Source: Clostridium sp. AM34-11AC (GTDB lineage: Bacteria; Bacillota; Clostridia; Lachnospirales; Lachnospiraceae). From it: a DNA stretch of 64,000 nt. Below the pieces are notes generated by a model. The model was not told where the DNA came from. It did no database searches and worked only from the letters and a program-made list of their open reading frames with translations. Location: contig NZ_QWGL01000017.1 in NCBI RefSeq assembly GCF_003435375.1, forward strand, positions 7,740 to 71,739, in the 5' to 3' direction. The translations under genes and the position numbers were made by a program. Position 1 is the first letter of the stretch; each line of letters begins with the position of its first letter. Shown piece by piece: positions 8,405-16,996 of this stretch.

Positions 8405-9121
8405 CTACTCTAATATAAAATTTTCCACCAGCTTCTTCGTAAATTCCGCCTTCGGATGCCCGATCACATCCTCCGTCCGTCCAGTCTCCACGAATTTTCC
8501 TTCTTCCATGACCGCGATCTCATCGCAGAACCAACGGACCACATCGAGATCGTGGGAGATAAACAGGTAGCTGAGACCCAGTTTTTCCTGAAGTTCTTTT
8601 AGGAGTGTCATGACCTGTGCCTGTACGGAGACGTCGAGCATACTCGTTGGCTCGTCTAAGATCAGGATCTTTGGATCCAAAGAGAGCGCCCTGGCGATCA
8701 TGATGCGCTGTGCCTCGCCTCCGCTGATCTGGTGCGGATAGCGGTCCAGAAGTTCTTCCCCGAGATCCACCAGATCCAACAACTCTTTCACGTGAATTTT
8801 TCTCCCGGCTTTGTCATACATCTTATGGATGAGCATCGGTTCTTCCAAACTGTAACCGATCTTTTTTGCCGGATCTAAGGATGTTTCCGGGTGTTGGAAG
8901 ATGATCTGGATCGTTCCGTCGATCTCGATAGTGCCGGAATCCGGCTTGATCAGGGAGAGCAGCATGTTGGCGATCGTGGACTTTCCACAGCCGGAATTCC
9001 CGACAATTCCGAATGTCTCCCCGTTGCAAATCGTAAAGGACACATCTTTTACCGCATCCACACGGGTCTTCCTGATGATTCCGCCCGTAAATGTCTTGCA
9101 GATATGGCTGACCTTAAGCAT
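8405..9121 (-). CDS. ABC importer ATPase, NikE/DppF type
   Basis: A 238-residue ATP-binding subunit. Walker A is GNSGCGKST, the ABC signature SGGEAQR and Walker B ILILDEPTSMLD, followed by FISHDLDVV. It is the shorter of the two ATPases of a peptide/nickel-type importer and lacks the C-terminal Cys-containing oligopeptide extension carried by its partner. ATG 9121 was chosen over a GTG at 9130 because the GTG falls within the GAGGTG binding site. It overlaps the preceding gene by 8 bases. As the last gene of the five-gene operon it should be under the cobalamin riboswitch, unless the 154-base gap further upstream has its own promoter. Confidence 0.88.
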   Translation of the reverse strand: MLKVSHICKTFTGGIIRKTRVDAVKDVSFTICNGETFGIVGNSGCGKSTIANMLLSLIKPDSGTIEIDGTIQIIFQHPETSLDPAKKIGYSLEEPMLIHKMYDKAGRKIHVKELLDLVDLGEELLDRYPHQISGGEAQRIMIARALSLDPKILILDEPTSMLDVSVQAQVMTLLKELQEKLGLSYLFISHDLDVVRWFCDEIAVMEEGKFVETGRTEDVIGHPKAEFTKKLVENFILE

Positions 9122-10079
9122 ACAGGACACACCTCACTTTCCGTCCATCCGGAAGCTCCGCCTCCGGGACCGGCCCGTTTTTGCAGGCGTCCGCCGCATA
9201 CGGACATCGCGGATAAAAACTGCAGCCGGAGTTTCCTTCGTTCTTTCTCACCGCGCGCCCGATGGGGTTCATTCCTTTCGCCGGAAGCGACGCGACCAGT
9301 CCTTTCGTGTACGGGTGAGCCGGATGTTCCAGGATCGTCCTCGTGTCCCCGACCTCCATGATACTTCCTTTATAGAGCACCATCAGCCGGTCGCAGAGCA
9401 CGCCCGCCAGGGCGATATCGTGGGTGATCACGATCATTCCTTCGGTGTCCGTCTCGGAGATCTCCTTCAGTACCTGGTAGACCTGCCGCCTTAAGATGGC
9501 GTCCAGACCTTTTGTCGGCTCATCGGCGATGGCCCACTTCGGCCGGTTCATGAGTCCCATGGCGGAAATCACACGCTGGTTCATGCCGCCGCTGAGCTGA
9601 AAGGAGTAGGCGCGGCTGATCCGGTCCGGGTCAGCGAATCCAAACCGGCGCAGGAACTCATCCCGCCGGGAATTTGCGAGTTCTTTATCCTTGTTTCCAT
9701 GGACAGTCATGCACTCCGTGAGCTGTTTTCCGATTCTCCGGATCGGGTTTAACGACTCCGTGGGATTCTGTGGGATCAGGGCGATCTCTTTTCCGCGGAT
9801 CTCCTGCATCTCCTTTTCCGGCAGCCGGTACAGATCCATGCCCTTATACATGCAGGTTCCTTCCACCTTCGCCTGACCAGAGAGAAGTCCTAAAATGGAC
9901 ATGCCGAGAAGTGATTTTCCGCTGCCGCTCTCCCCGATGAGTCCGGTGACACTGCCCGCCGGGAAGTACGCGTTGACGCCCTCCATGGCATGTACCGTCT
10001 CGCCGCCGTCCTGGAAGGAGACGGAGAGGTTCCGGATCTCAATGTCGCTTTTTTCTCCTGTTTTTTTTCTATCTTCCAT
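9114..10079 (-). CDS. ABC importer ATPase, NikD/DppD type
   Basis: A 321-residue ATP-binding subunit. Walker A is GESGSGKS, the signature LSGGMNQR and Walker B WAIADEPTKGLD. The C-terminal oligopeptide/dipeptide-transporter extension has the usual three cysteines (CSFYPRCPYAADAC). With the other ATPase it would power the permease pair encoded upstream. It starts 154 bases after the second permease gene, and its binding site (GGGGAAG) is weaker than those of its neighbours. This gap contains no hairpin with a T-tract that I could see, so read-through from the riboswitch-controlled promoter is plausible. Confidence 0.88.
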   Translation of the reverse strand: MEDRKKTGEKSDIEIRNLSVSFQDGGETVHAMEGVNAYFPAGSVTGLIGESGSGKSLLGMSILGLLSGQAKVEGTCMYKGMDLYRLPEKEMQEIRGKEIALIPQNPTESLNPIRRIGKQLTECMTVHGNKDKELANSRRDEFLRRFGFADPDRISRAYSFQLSGGMNQRVISAMGLMNRPKWAIADEPTKGLDAILRRQVYQVLKEISETDTEGMIVITHDIALAGVLCDRLMVLYKGSIMEVGDTRTILEHPAHPYTKGLVASLPAKGMNPIGRAVRKNEGNSGCSFYPRCPYAADACKNGPVPEAELPDGRKVRCVLYA

Positions 10080-10233
10080 TTAATCTTCCCCATTCTCTGT
10101 GCTCTGTATCTGCTATCAGCCCCTGTACTTTGCACGCTCACGCTGCTCATAAATTTTCGTGATCCGAGCTTCCTTCAACAACGTTAAGCGTTAAATTTCT
10201 CAGGCGGGCTTACAGCGGATCATTTCCCTGGCA

Positions 10234-11073
10234 CTACATGTTCTTCATGACATCTTTCCTCACATCCAGCCGGTCACGCAGCTCATCCACGAGAAGGTTG
10301 ATGCTCAGGGAAAGCAGCAGAATACAGAGTCCCGGTGCGACGACGAGCAGCGGTTCCTGGCGGAAATACTGCCTCGCGTCGTTGATCATAACGCCCCAGT
10401 CCGGTGTCGGCGGCTGGAGTCCCAGACCCAGATAACTCATGGATGCCACGGAGATCACGTTTCCGGCAATTCTTGTGGCAAAGAGCACGCATAAGGTTCC
10501 AAGGATATTGGGCGAAATGTGGAGAAACAGGATCCTGAGATCACTGGCTCCGATGGTCTTAAGTCCCTTGATAAAGCTCTCCTGCTTTAATTTCATGACC
10601 TCGCCACGGGCGATCCTGGAAAAACCTACCCAGGAGTTGATCACGATGGCGATCAGCATGCTCTTTACGCCCTGTCCCAGGAGACCTGCCACGGCGATCA
10701 TAAGCGTCAGGCCCGGAAGTCCCTGGAAGATGCTGGAGATCGTCGTGATGACTCCGTCAATCCAGCCACCGAAATATCCCGCGAAGAGTCCAAGAGCAAA
10801 GCCGAGCAGCATGGAGAGCACCGTCGCAGCCAGTGCGAGAAGAATGGACTGTCTTCCGCCGTAGAGAACACGGCTCAGGGTGTCCCTGCCGATATTATCG
10901 GTTCCTAAAAGGTGCGCAGCCGACGGTTTCTGAAGCGCCTCTGACAGGTTCGATACCAACGGATCATAAGGCGCGAGAACCGGTGCCAGGACGCTGGTGA
11001 GAAGAATGATAAATAAGAGCACAAGACCGGTCTTCGCCTTCACGGTCAGACGGGGTTCTTTTAATTTTCTCAT
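10234..11073 (-). CDS. ABC importer permease, NikC/DppC type
   Basis: A 279-residue inner-membrane permease. The N-terminal OppC-like segment reads LAPYDPLVSNL and then LLGTDNIGRDTLSRVLYGGR, followed by the six-helix BPD transport domain with the EAA loop around GASDLRILFLHISPNILG. ATG 11073 overlaps the upstream stop as ATGA, so the two permeases are translationally coupled; a longer frame exists but only as overlap. The short length fits the NikC/DppC group. With its partner it forms the membrane channel of the importer. Confidence 0.88.
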   Translation of the reverse strand: MRKLKEPRLTVKAKTGLVLLFIILLTSVLAPVLAPYDPLVSNLSEALQKPSAAHLLGTDNIGRDTLSRVLYGGRQSILLALAATVLSMLLGFALGLFAGYFGGWIDGVITTISSIFQGLPGLTLMIAVAGLLGQGVKSMLIAIVINSWVGFSRIARGEVMKLKQESFIKGLKTIGASDLRILFLHISPNILGTLCVLFATRIAGNVISVASMSYLGLGLQPPTPDWGVMINDARQYFRQEPLLVVAPGLCILLLSLSINLLVDELRDRLDVRKDVMKNM

Positions 11074-12023
11074 GATTCCACCGCCTCTCCCGCACGGATC
11101 TTTGGATCCAGCGCGATGTAGATCAGATCGATCAGGATATTTGTCAGCACATAGATGCATCCGGAGAACAGAACGTAGGCCTGGACCACATAGTAGTCTT
11201 TCGACTGCACGCCTGCGATAGCGTAGCTTCCGATTCCGGGGATCGCGAAGATCGTCTCCACGATGGACGCGCCGCCGATAATGCCCGCCATATGGTTTCC
11301 CAGGTAGGTGATGATCGGGATCAGGGCGTTTCCGAAGGCGTGGCGGATCACCGCGCGGCGGCGGCTCATGCCTTTCGCGTCAGCCACGGTCATATACTGG
11401 CGTCCGATCTCATCAAGGATCGCGCTCCGTGTCAGTTTCGCGCAGACTCCGATACTCGGGAGTGCCAGCGTGATTGCCGGGAGAATAAATCCGGAGCCGT
11501 CAGAGATTCCGCTGCTGGGCAGGATCTTCCACTGTTCGGCAAAGATGAAGATCAGGACGATGGCGATCCAGAATCCGGGGACGGACAGGGCCACTGTGGA
11601 AAATGTCCCCAGAACATGGTCCAGCAGCCGGTCTTTTTTCACCGCCATCAGGACACCAGATCCCACGCCGAAGACGATCGTTAAGATTATGCTGAAACCA
11701 GCCAGCTTTAACGAGATCGGGATCCGCTTCGCGAGCTGGTCCATGACACTTTTATTCGTGAAAAATGAGCGGCCCAGGTCGCCGTGCGCCAGACCGTCGA
11801 CCCAGTTGAAATACTGGACTACCGCCGGCTGGTCCAGGCCCATTTTTGCCGCCATGGCATCATACTCCGCCTGCGTGTAGGATTCATTTCCATTTGGATT
11901 CAGCACCTGGTCTACCGGATCCCCCGGCGACATGATCCCAAGCGCAAAGGCAATGATACTGATTCCGATGAGTACCGGCAAGAGCATCAGCATTTTTTTC
12001 AGAATGTACTTTAAAAGTGCCAT
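11070..12023 (-). CDS. ABC importer permease, NikB/DppB type
   Basis: A 317-residue permease with an N-terminal membrane helix (KYILKKMLMLLPVLIGISII) and FALGIMSPGDPVDQ, typical of the DppB/NikB group. The substrate-gating region GDLGRSFFTNKSV and the core BPD domain follow, with RHAFGNALIPIITYLG as EAA loop. The ATG at 12023 has AAAGGA 6 bases upstream; a TTG five codons earlier is less likely. It follows the binding-protein gene by 110 bases and overlaps the next permease by 4. Confidence 0.88.
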   Translation of the reverse strand: MALLKYILKKMLMLLPVLIGISIIAFALGIMSPGDPVDQVLNPNGNESYTQAEYDAMAAKMGLDQPAVVQYFNWVDGLAHGDLGRSFFTNKSVMDQLAKRIPISLKLAGFSIILTIVFGVGSGVLMAVKKDRLLDHVLGTFSTVALSVPGFWIAIVLIFIFAEQWKILPSSGISDGSGFILPAITLALPSIGVCAKLTRSAILDEIGRQYMTVADAKGMSRRRAVIRHAFGNALIPIITYLGNHMAGIIGGASIVETIFAIPGIGSYAIAGVQSKDYYVVQAYVLFSGCIYVLTNILIDLIYIALDPKIRAGEAVES

Positions 12024-12133
12024 ATGTGTTCCTTTCAAAAACAGCAGAACTGCCTTTTTCAGACAGTCCTGCCAAATTCATGTCTTATCTGCCTGACCGG
12101 CGGATATCTGACCCGCCGGATCGCTCTCAGATA

Positions 12134-13777
12134 TTATTTTACCCAGGAAATTGTCGGAAGGCCGACACCGAAGGTCTTTCCTGCGTAGTGTGTGATCGCT
12201 TTGTTATGGATGTTAACGTTGATCTGGTAGCAGATCGGAACGCATGCACTGTCATCAAAGAGTTCCTGCTGGATCTCATCGTAGATCTTACTGCGCTCTT
12301 CCACGTCAGCGATCGTCGGAGCTTTTGCAACGAGCTCATCGATCGTCTCATTATAATAGTTGTAATTGAATGTCTTGTTGCTGTTTCCTTCGCTTGCGAA
12401 GTACTGCTTAAATGTGGAAGTCGGATCTGCATTGTTGATTCCAAATACGGTGAGTGTCATATCGTAGCTGCCCTCCTGCTGTCTCTCTTTGTAGAGGGAG
12501 GAATCTACGATCTCGATATTAATGTTCACGCCGAGTTCTGCGTAAACCTGCTTTAAATACTCTGCAACCGCCTTGCAGTTGTAGTCAGATGCAGTGCTGG
12601 AACGGATGATCATGGTCATGTCCACAGTTTTGTCGCCGAGAACCTCTTTTGCGAGGGCCTTTGCCTGTTCCATGTCGTAAGCTCCCTGAATATCCAGATG
12701 GAATGTAGACTGGGTGCTCAAGAAAGAGTATGCCGGCTGTAAAAGTCCGCCATAGATCACGCTGCAGATGCTGTCGCGGTCTGTTGCGAGGTTGAAAGCC
12801 TCTCTCATGCGCTTGTCCGCAAGGTACTCATTTTTATCGTTGAACATGATATACTCGGTCATATGGCTCGGAGTGCTGTCCATCTCGAAGCTGGAGTCTG
12901 TGTCGCAGAGGTTCTTCGCAGCGTCCATGGTGATCGCGCCGTTGTCCGCAAGTCCCATAACTTCACCGGATTTTAATGCAGATACACGTGTCTCTGCATC
13001 CGGGATGCAGCGGATCTTGAAGGTCTTTACCTTGCCGTTCTCGCCGTAGTAATTGTCGTTTCTCTCAAGTGTCACATACTCGGACTCTACATGGTCAACG
13101 ATCTTGTATGGGCCTGTACCGATCGCGTAGTCGGAGATCACGCCTGTCTCCTCGTCGAAGCAGTTCGGGCTGTACATCGGGCTGCCATAGTCGGAAAGGA
13201 CATACTCAAGCGTTGTGATCGGCTGTGTGAAGGTGAATTTTACGGTGAAATCATCGACTTTTTCCATCTTATCGAGGTTCGGGAGAGATTTCTCGATACT
13301 GAGTGTCGTATATGTGGAGGTGATTCCATGACCCCAGCGCTCGATGTTCTTTAAGCATACGTCAGCATCAAACTGGACACCGTCTGTAAAATACGCGTCA
13401 TCCCGCAGGTTGAATGTCCACTCGGTACAGCCATCGTTGTGTTCCCAGGATTTTGCGAGCCACGGATCGATCACGCCGCCGTTGTTTGCCGTGAGCGCTT
13501 CCCATACATAAGCGCCTTCCCAACAGTAGTAAGCGTCTCCGCTTCCCTGTACAGCGTCACGCGGAGTCGCAATAACGACCTCATCTGTCTCGTTTTTCTC
13601 TGTGTCTTCCGCTGCCTCGGCTGCTGTTGTTTCCTCCGCTGCACTTGTCGCTGCCGCTGCAATTGTCTCTGTCTTTTCTGTCTCTGCCGCACTGTTGTTC
13701 GCGCTATTTCCGCATCCTGAGATTACGGATGCCGCCATTGCTGCCGCTAAGAGCAGACTTGCATGTTTCTTCTTCAT
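12134..13777 (-). CDS. Substrate-binding lipoprotein, NikA/DppA-like (SBP family 5)
   Basis: A 547-residue lipoprotein. The signal peptide ends in a lipobox, VISGC, with the lipidated Cys at 22, followed by a Ser/Ala/Glu/Thr-rich tether to about 65. The SBP_bac_5 domain aligns by eye with E. coli NikA at several places: PWLAKSWEHNDG, WTFNLRDDAYF, IGTGPYKI and RNDNYYGENG. It would capture the substrate outside the membrane and hand it to the permeases. GGAGGAG lies 3 bases before the ATG. It is the first gene behind the cobalamin riboswitch, so nickel, cobalt, a metallophore complex or a corrinoid precursor is more likely than a simple peptide; the sequence alone cannot choose. Confidence 0.87.
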   Translation of the reverse strand: MKKKHASLLLAAAMAASVISGCGNSANNSAAETEKTETIAAAATSAAEETTAAEAAEDTEKNETDEVVIATPRDAVQGSGDAYYCWEGAYVWEALTANNGGVIDPWLAKSWEHNDGCTEWTFNLRDDAYFTDGVQFDADVCLKNIERWGHGITSTYTTLSIEKSLPNLDKMEKVDDFTVKFTFTQPITTLEYVLSDYGSPMYSPNCFDEETGVISDYAIGTGPYKIVDHVESEYVTLERNDNYYGENGKVKTFKIRCIPDAETRVSALKSGEVMGLADNGAITMDAAKNLCDTDSSFEMDSTPSHMTEYIMFNDKNEYLADKRMREAFNLATDRDSICSVIYGGLLQPAYSFLSTQSTFHLDIQGAYDMEQAKALAKEVLGDKTVDMTMIIRSSTASDYNCKAVAEYLKQVYAELGVNINIEIVDSSLYKERQQEGSYDMTLTVFGINNADPTSTFKQYFASEGNSNKTFNYNYYNETIDELVAKAPTIADVEERSKIYDEIQQELFDDSACVPICYQINVNIHNKAITHYAGKTFGVGLPTISWVK

Positions 13778-13955
13778 GTTCTCCTCCAGGTTGTGTAAAT
13801 ATTGAATTGTTTTGCCTCCCGGCCTATCCTTATCTGTAACGGACCCGGTAATTGTACAGGGCTGATGGATAGCTGTATTTTATTTATAACTTCGGAGTTG
13901 GTATGGAGATGTTCCATCTGAGAATTTTTCAAATACCGAAATGCTTATGCATCAG

Positions 13956-13985
13956 AAAAAGATGTCCGCTGGAATCAGCCGACAT
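13956..13985 (-). terminator. Riboswitch terminator (expression platform)
   Basis: ATGTCGGCTG and CAGCGGACAT pair with one mismatch around ATTC, followed by CTTTTTC on the minus strand. It lies about 50 bases after the cobalamin aptamer and 180 bases before the binding-protein ATG, so ligand-dependent premature termination is the expected mode of control. Confidence 0.85.
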
Positions 13986-14033
13986 ATAAACGGTACGATC
14001 AATGCCTCGTGACCTGGAAATTTTCTTCCTGTA

Positions 14034-14220
14034 CCAGCAGTCCGGCAGGTTTCCTGACTTACAGATCATCACACAAAACCGCCTTCCCAAAGCTTTCACG
14101 ACAGTTTATCCAACTGTCCTTCTTCCTCAGTGACCGCGCTTTCGCGCATGGTCTTGTATTCCCTGCTCACAGTGACGAGATCGTACAGGTCTTCCACCTG
14201 TTTCCCTTTTACCTGCTGTC
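14034..14220 (-). promoter_or_regulatory. Cobalamin (B12) riboswitch aptamer
   Basis: The minus strand carries the conserved cobalamin-aptamer blocks in order: AAAAGGGAAACAGGTG; ACTGTGAGCAGGG; GGTCACTGAGG; GGGAAGGCG; GATGATCTGTAAGTCAGG; and AACCTGCC. Flanking GACAGCAG and CTGCTG can form P1. A terminator follows. Known members of this family bind adenosyl- or other cobalamins and shut down B12 synthesis, cobalt uptake or corrinoid transport genes. Here the controlled gene is a NikA-like binding protein. Recognition is by eye from the consensus; a covariance-model search would settle it. Confidence 0.88.
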
Positions 14221-14288
14221 CGCCTGTTCTCATGAACTTTTTCACAGCGGCAGCAGCACCGGATGCCTCTTCGATTGTTATGGGAGAT

Positions 14289-14317
14289 ATTTTAGCATTA
14301 CAGAAATTATTATGCAA
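14289..14317 (-). promoter_or_regulatory. Promoter of the riboswitch-importer transcript
   Basis: TTGCAT (14312-14317) and TAAAAT (14289-14294) on the minus strand are separated by 17 bases. Transcription would begin about 60 bases before the cobalamin aptamer. Confidence 0.65.
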
Positions 14318-14325
14318 TAGGCTCT

Positions 14326-14367
14326 ATAAAAAACGGGGATAGATTTTTTGATCCGTTCCCGTTTTAT
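14326..14367 (-). terminator. Terminator after yfcE
   Basis: On the minus strand AAAACGGG pairs with CCCGTTTT around a loop with an inner GGAT/ATC match, followed by a T run. It lies about 50 bases past the yfcE stop and just upstream of the importer promoter. Confidence 0.7.
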
Positions 14368-14418
14368 CCGTAATAACAGTATTTATAAGATTTTTAGCCG
14401 GTTTTTCACCCACAGAAA

Positions 14419-14967
14419 CTACAGTTTCTGACTATGGTAGATCTCACCGTCCAGATCTTTCCAGACAACTACCCCATCCTGTAGGATCATGTAACTGTGC
14501 TCGCTCTCCGCTTTCGGAATCGACACGGAACCCGGATTCAGGTACAGGTTGCCGTCGCCGAACGATTCCCAGGCCGGGATGTGGGTGTGGCCATGAAGAA
14601 GAATGTCCCCCGGTTGAAGCGGAGGGAGCTGTTTTAAGTTAAAGTGGTGTCCATGGGTGGCGTAGATCAGGCGGTCCGCCGTTGGGATCACTGCGTAATC
14701 CGCGAGGATCGGGAATTCCAGAACCATCTGGTCCACTTCGGTATCACAGTTTCCGCGGACGCAGAAGATCCTGTTTTTCCGCTCATTTAACATTTTGATG
14801 ACTTCCTTTGGGGCGTACTCTTTCGGGAGGTCGTTTCTCGGTCCATGGTATAAAATATCGCCCAGAAGCAGGAGACGGTCCGCCTGCTCCCGGTCGAATG
14901 CTTCCAGCATCTTTTTGCAGTAGTACGCGGAGCCGTGGATGTCGGACGCGATCATGAGTTTTATCAT
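14419..14967 (-). CDS. yfcE: YfcE-type metallophosphoesterase
   Basis: A 182-residue calcineurin-like phosphoesterase of the YfcE/MJ0936 group. The metal-binding motifs are in order: SDIHGS, LLLGDILYHGPRND, VRGNCD, THGHHF and GHTHIP, ending with LNPGSVSIPK. E. coli YfcE hydrolyses phosphodiester bonds in vitro with manganese; the natural substrate is unknown. AAGGAAAGGAA precedes the ATG. It is the last gene of a minus-strand run rlmD, fic, small ORF, acetyltransferase, yfcE, with short gaps that suggest cotranscription. Confidence 0.9.
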   Translation of the reverse strand: MIKLMIASDIHGSAYYCKKMLEAFDREQADRLLLLGDILYHGPRNDLPKEYAPKEVIKMLNERKNRIFCVRGNCDTEVDQMVLEFPILADYAVIPTADRLIYATHGHHFNLKQLPPLQPGDILLHGHTHIPAWESFGDGNLYLNPGSVSIPKAESEHSYMILQDGVVVWKDLDGEIYHSQKL

Positions 14968-15029
14968 TTCAGCAGATTCCTTTCCTTTTACAGATCAGCG
15001 CATCTATCTCCATGCTGCTCTTGCCTTCT

Positions 15030-15572
15030 TTAGATTTCATCGTTCCTGTCGTTTTTTTCAAGCACATGGACATGTTCTGTCACTGTTTTATTTAACAATT
15101 TCCACTCCAGATCCCTGTTCGTATGATGATACCGGAAGCCGCATTTTTCTGCCACGCGCTTCGATTTCTCATTCCCGTCAAAATACGCGTACCAGATTCG
15201 TTTCAGCCCCAGATCTTCAAAACCGTACCGAATCAACTCCTTTATCGCCTCCGGGATGATTCCCTGCCCCCAGTACGGAGTTCCCAGCCAGCAGCCGATC
15301 TCTCCCTCATCTTCTGGTACCGGCATATTGCATGCCGCGCCCACTGTAAGGCCTGCACAGCCCACCGGCTTTCCGGTACTCTTTAAAACCACCGCATACG
15401 TTCCATCCGCCGATAAAACTTCCCGGATGATCTCTCTGCTGTTCTCCACACTCGTATGCATCGGCCATCCTGCTTCCGGACCGACCTGCGGGTCTTTCGC
15501 ATATTCGTAGCAGCTCTCCGCATCGCTCTCCTGCCATGGTCTTAAAATCAGGCGTTCTGTCTGTAATTCCAT
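15030..15572 (-). CDS. GNAT acetyltransferase (RimJ/RimL type)
   Basis: A 180-residue acetyltransferase beginning with the typical [13 protein letters not shown]. The acetyl-CoA site is seen as [17 protein letters not shown], and [20 protein letters not shown] is the classical C-terminal half of the RimJ/RimL-like Acetyltransf_3 fold. Such proteins acetylate N-terminal or side-chain amines of proteins or small molecules; the target cannot be told from sequence. GGAGGAG lies about 12 bases upstream of the ATG. It begins 6 bases after the small hypothetical gene and precedes yfcE by 62 bases. Confidence 0.85.
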   Translation of the reverse strand: MELQTERLILRPWQESDAESCYEYAKDPQVGPEAGWPMHTSVENSREIIREVLSADGTYAVVLKSTGKPVGCAGLTVGAACNMPVPEDEGEIGCWLGTPYWGQGIIPEAIKELIRYGFEDLGLKRIWYAYFDGNEKSKRVAEKCGFRYHHTNRDLEWKLLNKTVTEHVHVLEKNDRNDEI

Positions 15573-15578
15573 CTTTAT

Positions 15579-15809
15579 TTATCTCTCCTCCGTTTTTTTA
15601 TACAGGTGATTCTCCGTTAATACTACCAGATCACCTTCATCAATCTCCTGCTCATAAAGCCAGTCATCTTCCTGACGGATCATCCGCTCGTTTTCCTCAG
15701 CGTCTTTCATCCGGACGAAAACTGTTTTCTTTGCCCCCGCGGGGCGTTCCTCACAGCCATAGTCATCCTCCTGGATCTGGAGAATGATGTATTCCTGTTC
15801 GTTTTTCAT
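15579..15809 (-). CDS. Small acidic hypothetical protein beside Fic
   Basis: A 76-residue, Glu/Asp-rich protein (MKNEQEYIILQIQEDDYGCE, ending EENHLYKKTEER-like) with no signal peptide or membrane segment. I do not recognise a family. ATG 15809 lies one base after the Fic stop, with GAGGGGAG upstream inside the fic gene; earlier in-frame starts would overlap Fic. The tight spacing means it is almost certainly translated together with Fic. Whether it is a partner or regulator of Fic is open: class I Fic proteins do have small antitoxins, but those are usually encoded upstream and carry an inhibitory helix motif that I do not see here. Confidence 0.6.
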   Translation of the reverse strand: MKNEQEYIILQIQEDDYGCEERPAGAKKTVFVRMKDAEENERMIRQEDDWLYEQEIDEGDLVVLTENHLYKKTEER

Positions 15810-15810
15810 T

Positions 15811-16983
15811 TTACACACTCCCCTCATAATCTGGCTTTTCACTTAACTTTTTTATAAAACAATATTTTCCTTTTCCATGCCCTTTGACCGTTTCAATGAT
15901 CTCTGCGCTTATCAATAACTTTATTACTTCTGATGCTCTGGTTGCTTTTAATCCTGTCAAAAGCATTATATCTTTTCTTCCAAACGCTTCTGCTGTTCCG
16001 TATGCTTCATATATACGCAGAATATGGTCCACTGTTTTATCTGATAATCCAGGAATTATTTTTCCAATCTGTTTACGAATGTTCGCTTTTATACTCTTAT
16101 CGTTCACTTTTTGCATTTCAATGTTCGCTTTTATACTCTCATCGTTCGCTTTTGGAGGAATCACAAACTTTCCGCTGATATGCATGACCCGATTATGCAG
16201 TTCATTTTCTTCATTCAATAACAGATTTCGCAGAAATAGCTCTAAATACTCTGTTGTTTCATGAATCCCAATTTTAAAATTATTATAATTTGCCCGCACC
16301 AATGCATTTCTAAAATACCATGCATTCTCGGCAAATATATCATTGGTGGCATCAAATCCCAGCGTTCTTAAATACTTGATAAAAAATACTGCCGTCGTTC
16401 TGGTATTTCCTTCCTCAAAAATATGGATTTGCCATAACCTTGAGACAAACACTGCCAGATGATGAATTATTTCATTGATCGACAGACCTTTATAGCTGAA
16501 TGTTCTTTCTTCGGAGAAGTCATATTCCAACGTGTCACGGAGTTCAGACGCATTTCCATAAAGAACTGTTTCTCCATCTAATACCCACTCTTTTTTTGTG
16601 ATGTTATAATCCCTGATCTTTCCGGCGTGTCTGTAGATTCCAGTAAATAGTTTTTTATGAATCGAGATATATTCATTTGGAGTAAAACTAAAACCCGTTT
16701 CTGACAAAACCTTTACGATCCGGACAGAAACCTTATCCGCTTCCTCCGTTCTGTCTCCAGGATCCTGTTTTGGGTTTTCTTCATAGTAGCTATTTAAAAG
16801 CGAATTTGCCTCATCAATTGAAATATCACCTTCGATATTCCGAATCGCAGTATCGATCAGATATTTTGACGTTTTCAGCCCATCTACTGCCTGCAGCCCA
16901 ATTGCTGTCTGCCATGCATAGCCTTTTTCACGTTTATTCGGCTCTGATTCTCTTATATATTCTTTGAAAGGATCCTGATTCAT
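15811..16983 (-). CDS. Fic-domain protein with C-terminal winged helix
   Basis: A 390-residue Fic protein. The catalytic loop is HIFEEGNTRTTA (H187-A198); the canonical motif HxFx[DE]GNGRxxR keeps H, F, E, G, N and the first R, but has Thr for the second Gly and Ala for the last Arg. The final part (about 315-390) looks like a winged helix (GRKDIMLLTGLKATRASEVI). A linker at about 275-305 holds two copies of an ESIKAN/KSIKAN unit. Family members transfer AMP or other phosphate-linked groups to proteins. The gene is visibly AT-richer than its neighbours. The third codon was taken as start because GGGAG abuts the first ATG. Confidence 0.82.
   Translation of the reverse strand: MNQDPFKEYIRESEPNKREKGYAWQTAIGLQAVDGLKTSKYLIDTAIRNIEGDISIDEANSLLNSYYEENPKQDPGDRTEEADKVSVRIVKVLSETGFSFTPNEYISIHKKLFTGIYRHAGKIRDYNITKKEWVLDGETVLYGNASELRDTLEYDFSEERTFSYKGLSINEIIHHLAVFVSRLWQIHIFEEGNTRTTAVFFIKYLRTLGFDATNDIFAENAWYFRNALVRANYNNFKIGIHETTEYLELFLRNLLLNEENELHNRVMHISGKFVIPPKANDESIKANIEMQKVNDKSIKANIRKQIGKIIPGLSDKTVDHILRIYEAYGTAEAFGRKDIMLLTGLKATRASEVIKLLISAEIIETVKGHGKGKYCFIKKLSEKPDYEGSV
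16079..16160 (-). repeat. Imperfect tandem duplication inside fic
   Basis: Two adjacent copies of a unit of about 42 bases, each with TGTTCGCTTTTATACTCT on the plus strand followed by an ATCGTTC segment, encode the repeated SIKANI linker of the Fic protein. The unit is a multiple of three, so gain or loss would change linker length without a frameshift. Confidence 0.6.
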
Positions 16984-16996
16984 TTTCATCTCCCAA

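Noticed and set aside
14096..14317. A 73-codon open frame on the minus strand upstream of the binding-protein gene
   Set aside because: It overlaps the promoter and aptamer of the cobalamin riboswitch almost entirely, and the sequence is explained by the conserved RNA.
16079..16160. The duplicated segment inside fic as a phase-variable switch
   Set aside because: Only two imperfect copies with a unit of a multiple of three bases, so slippage would not break the frame. Kept only as a linker repeat.
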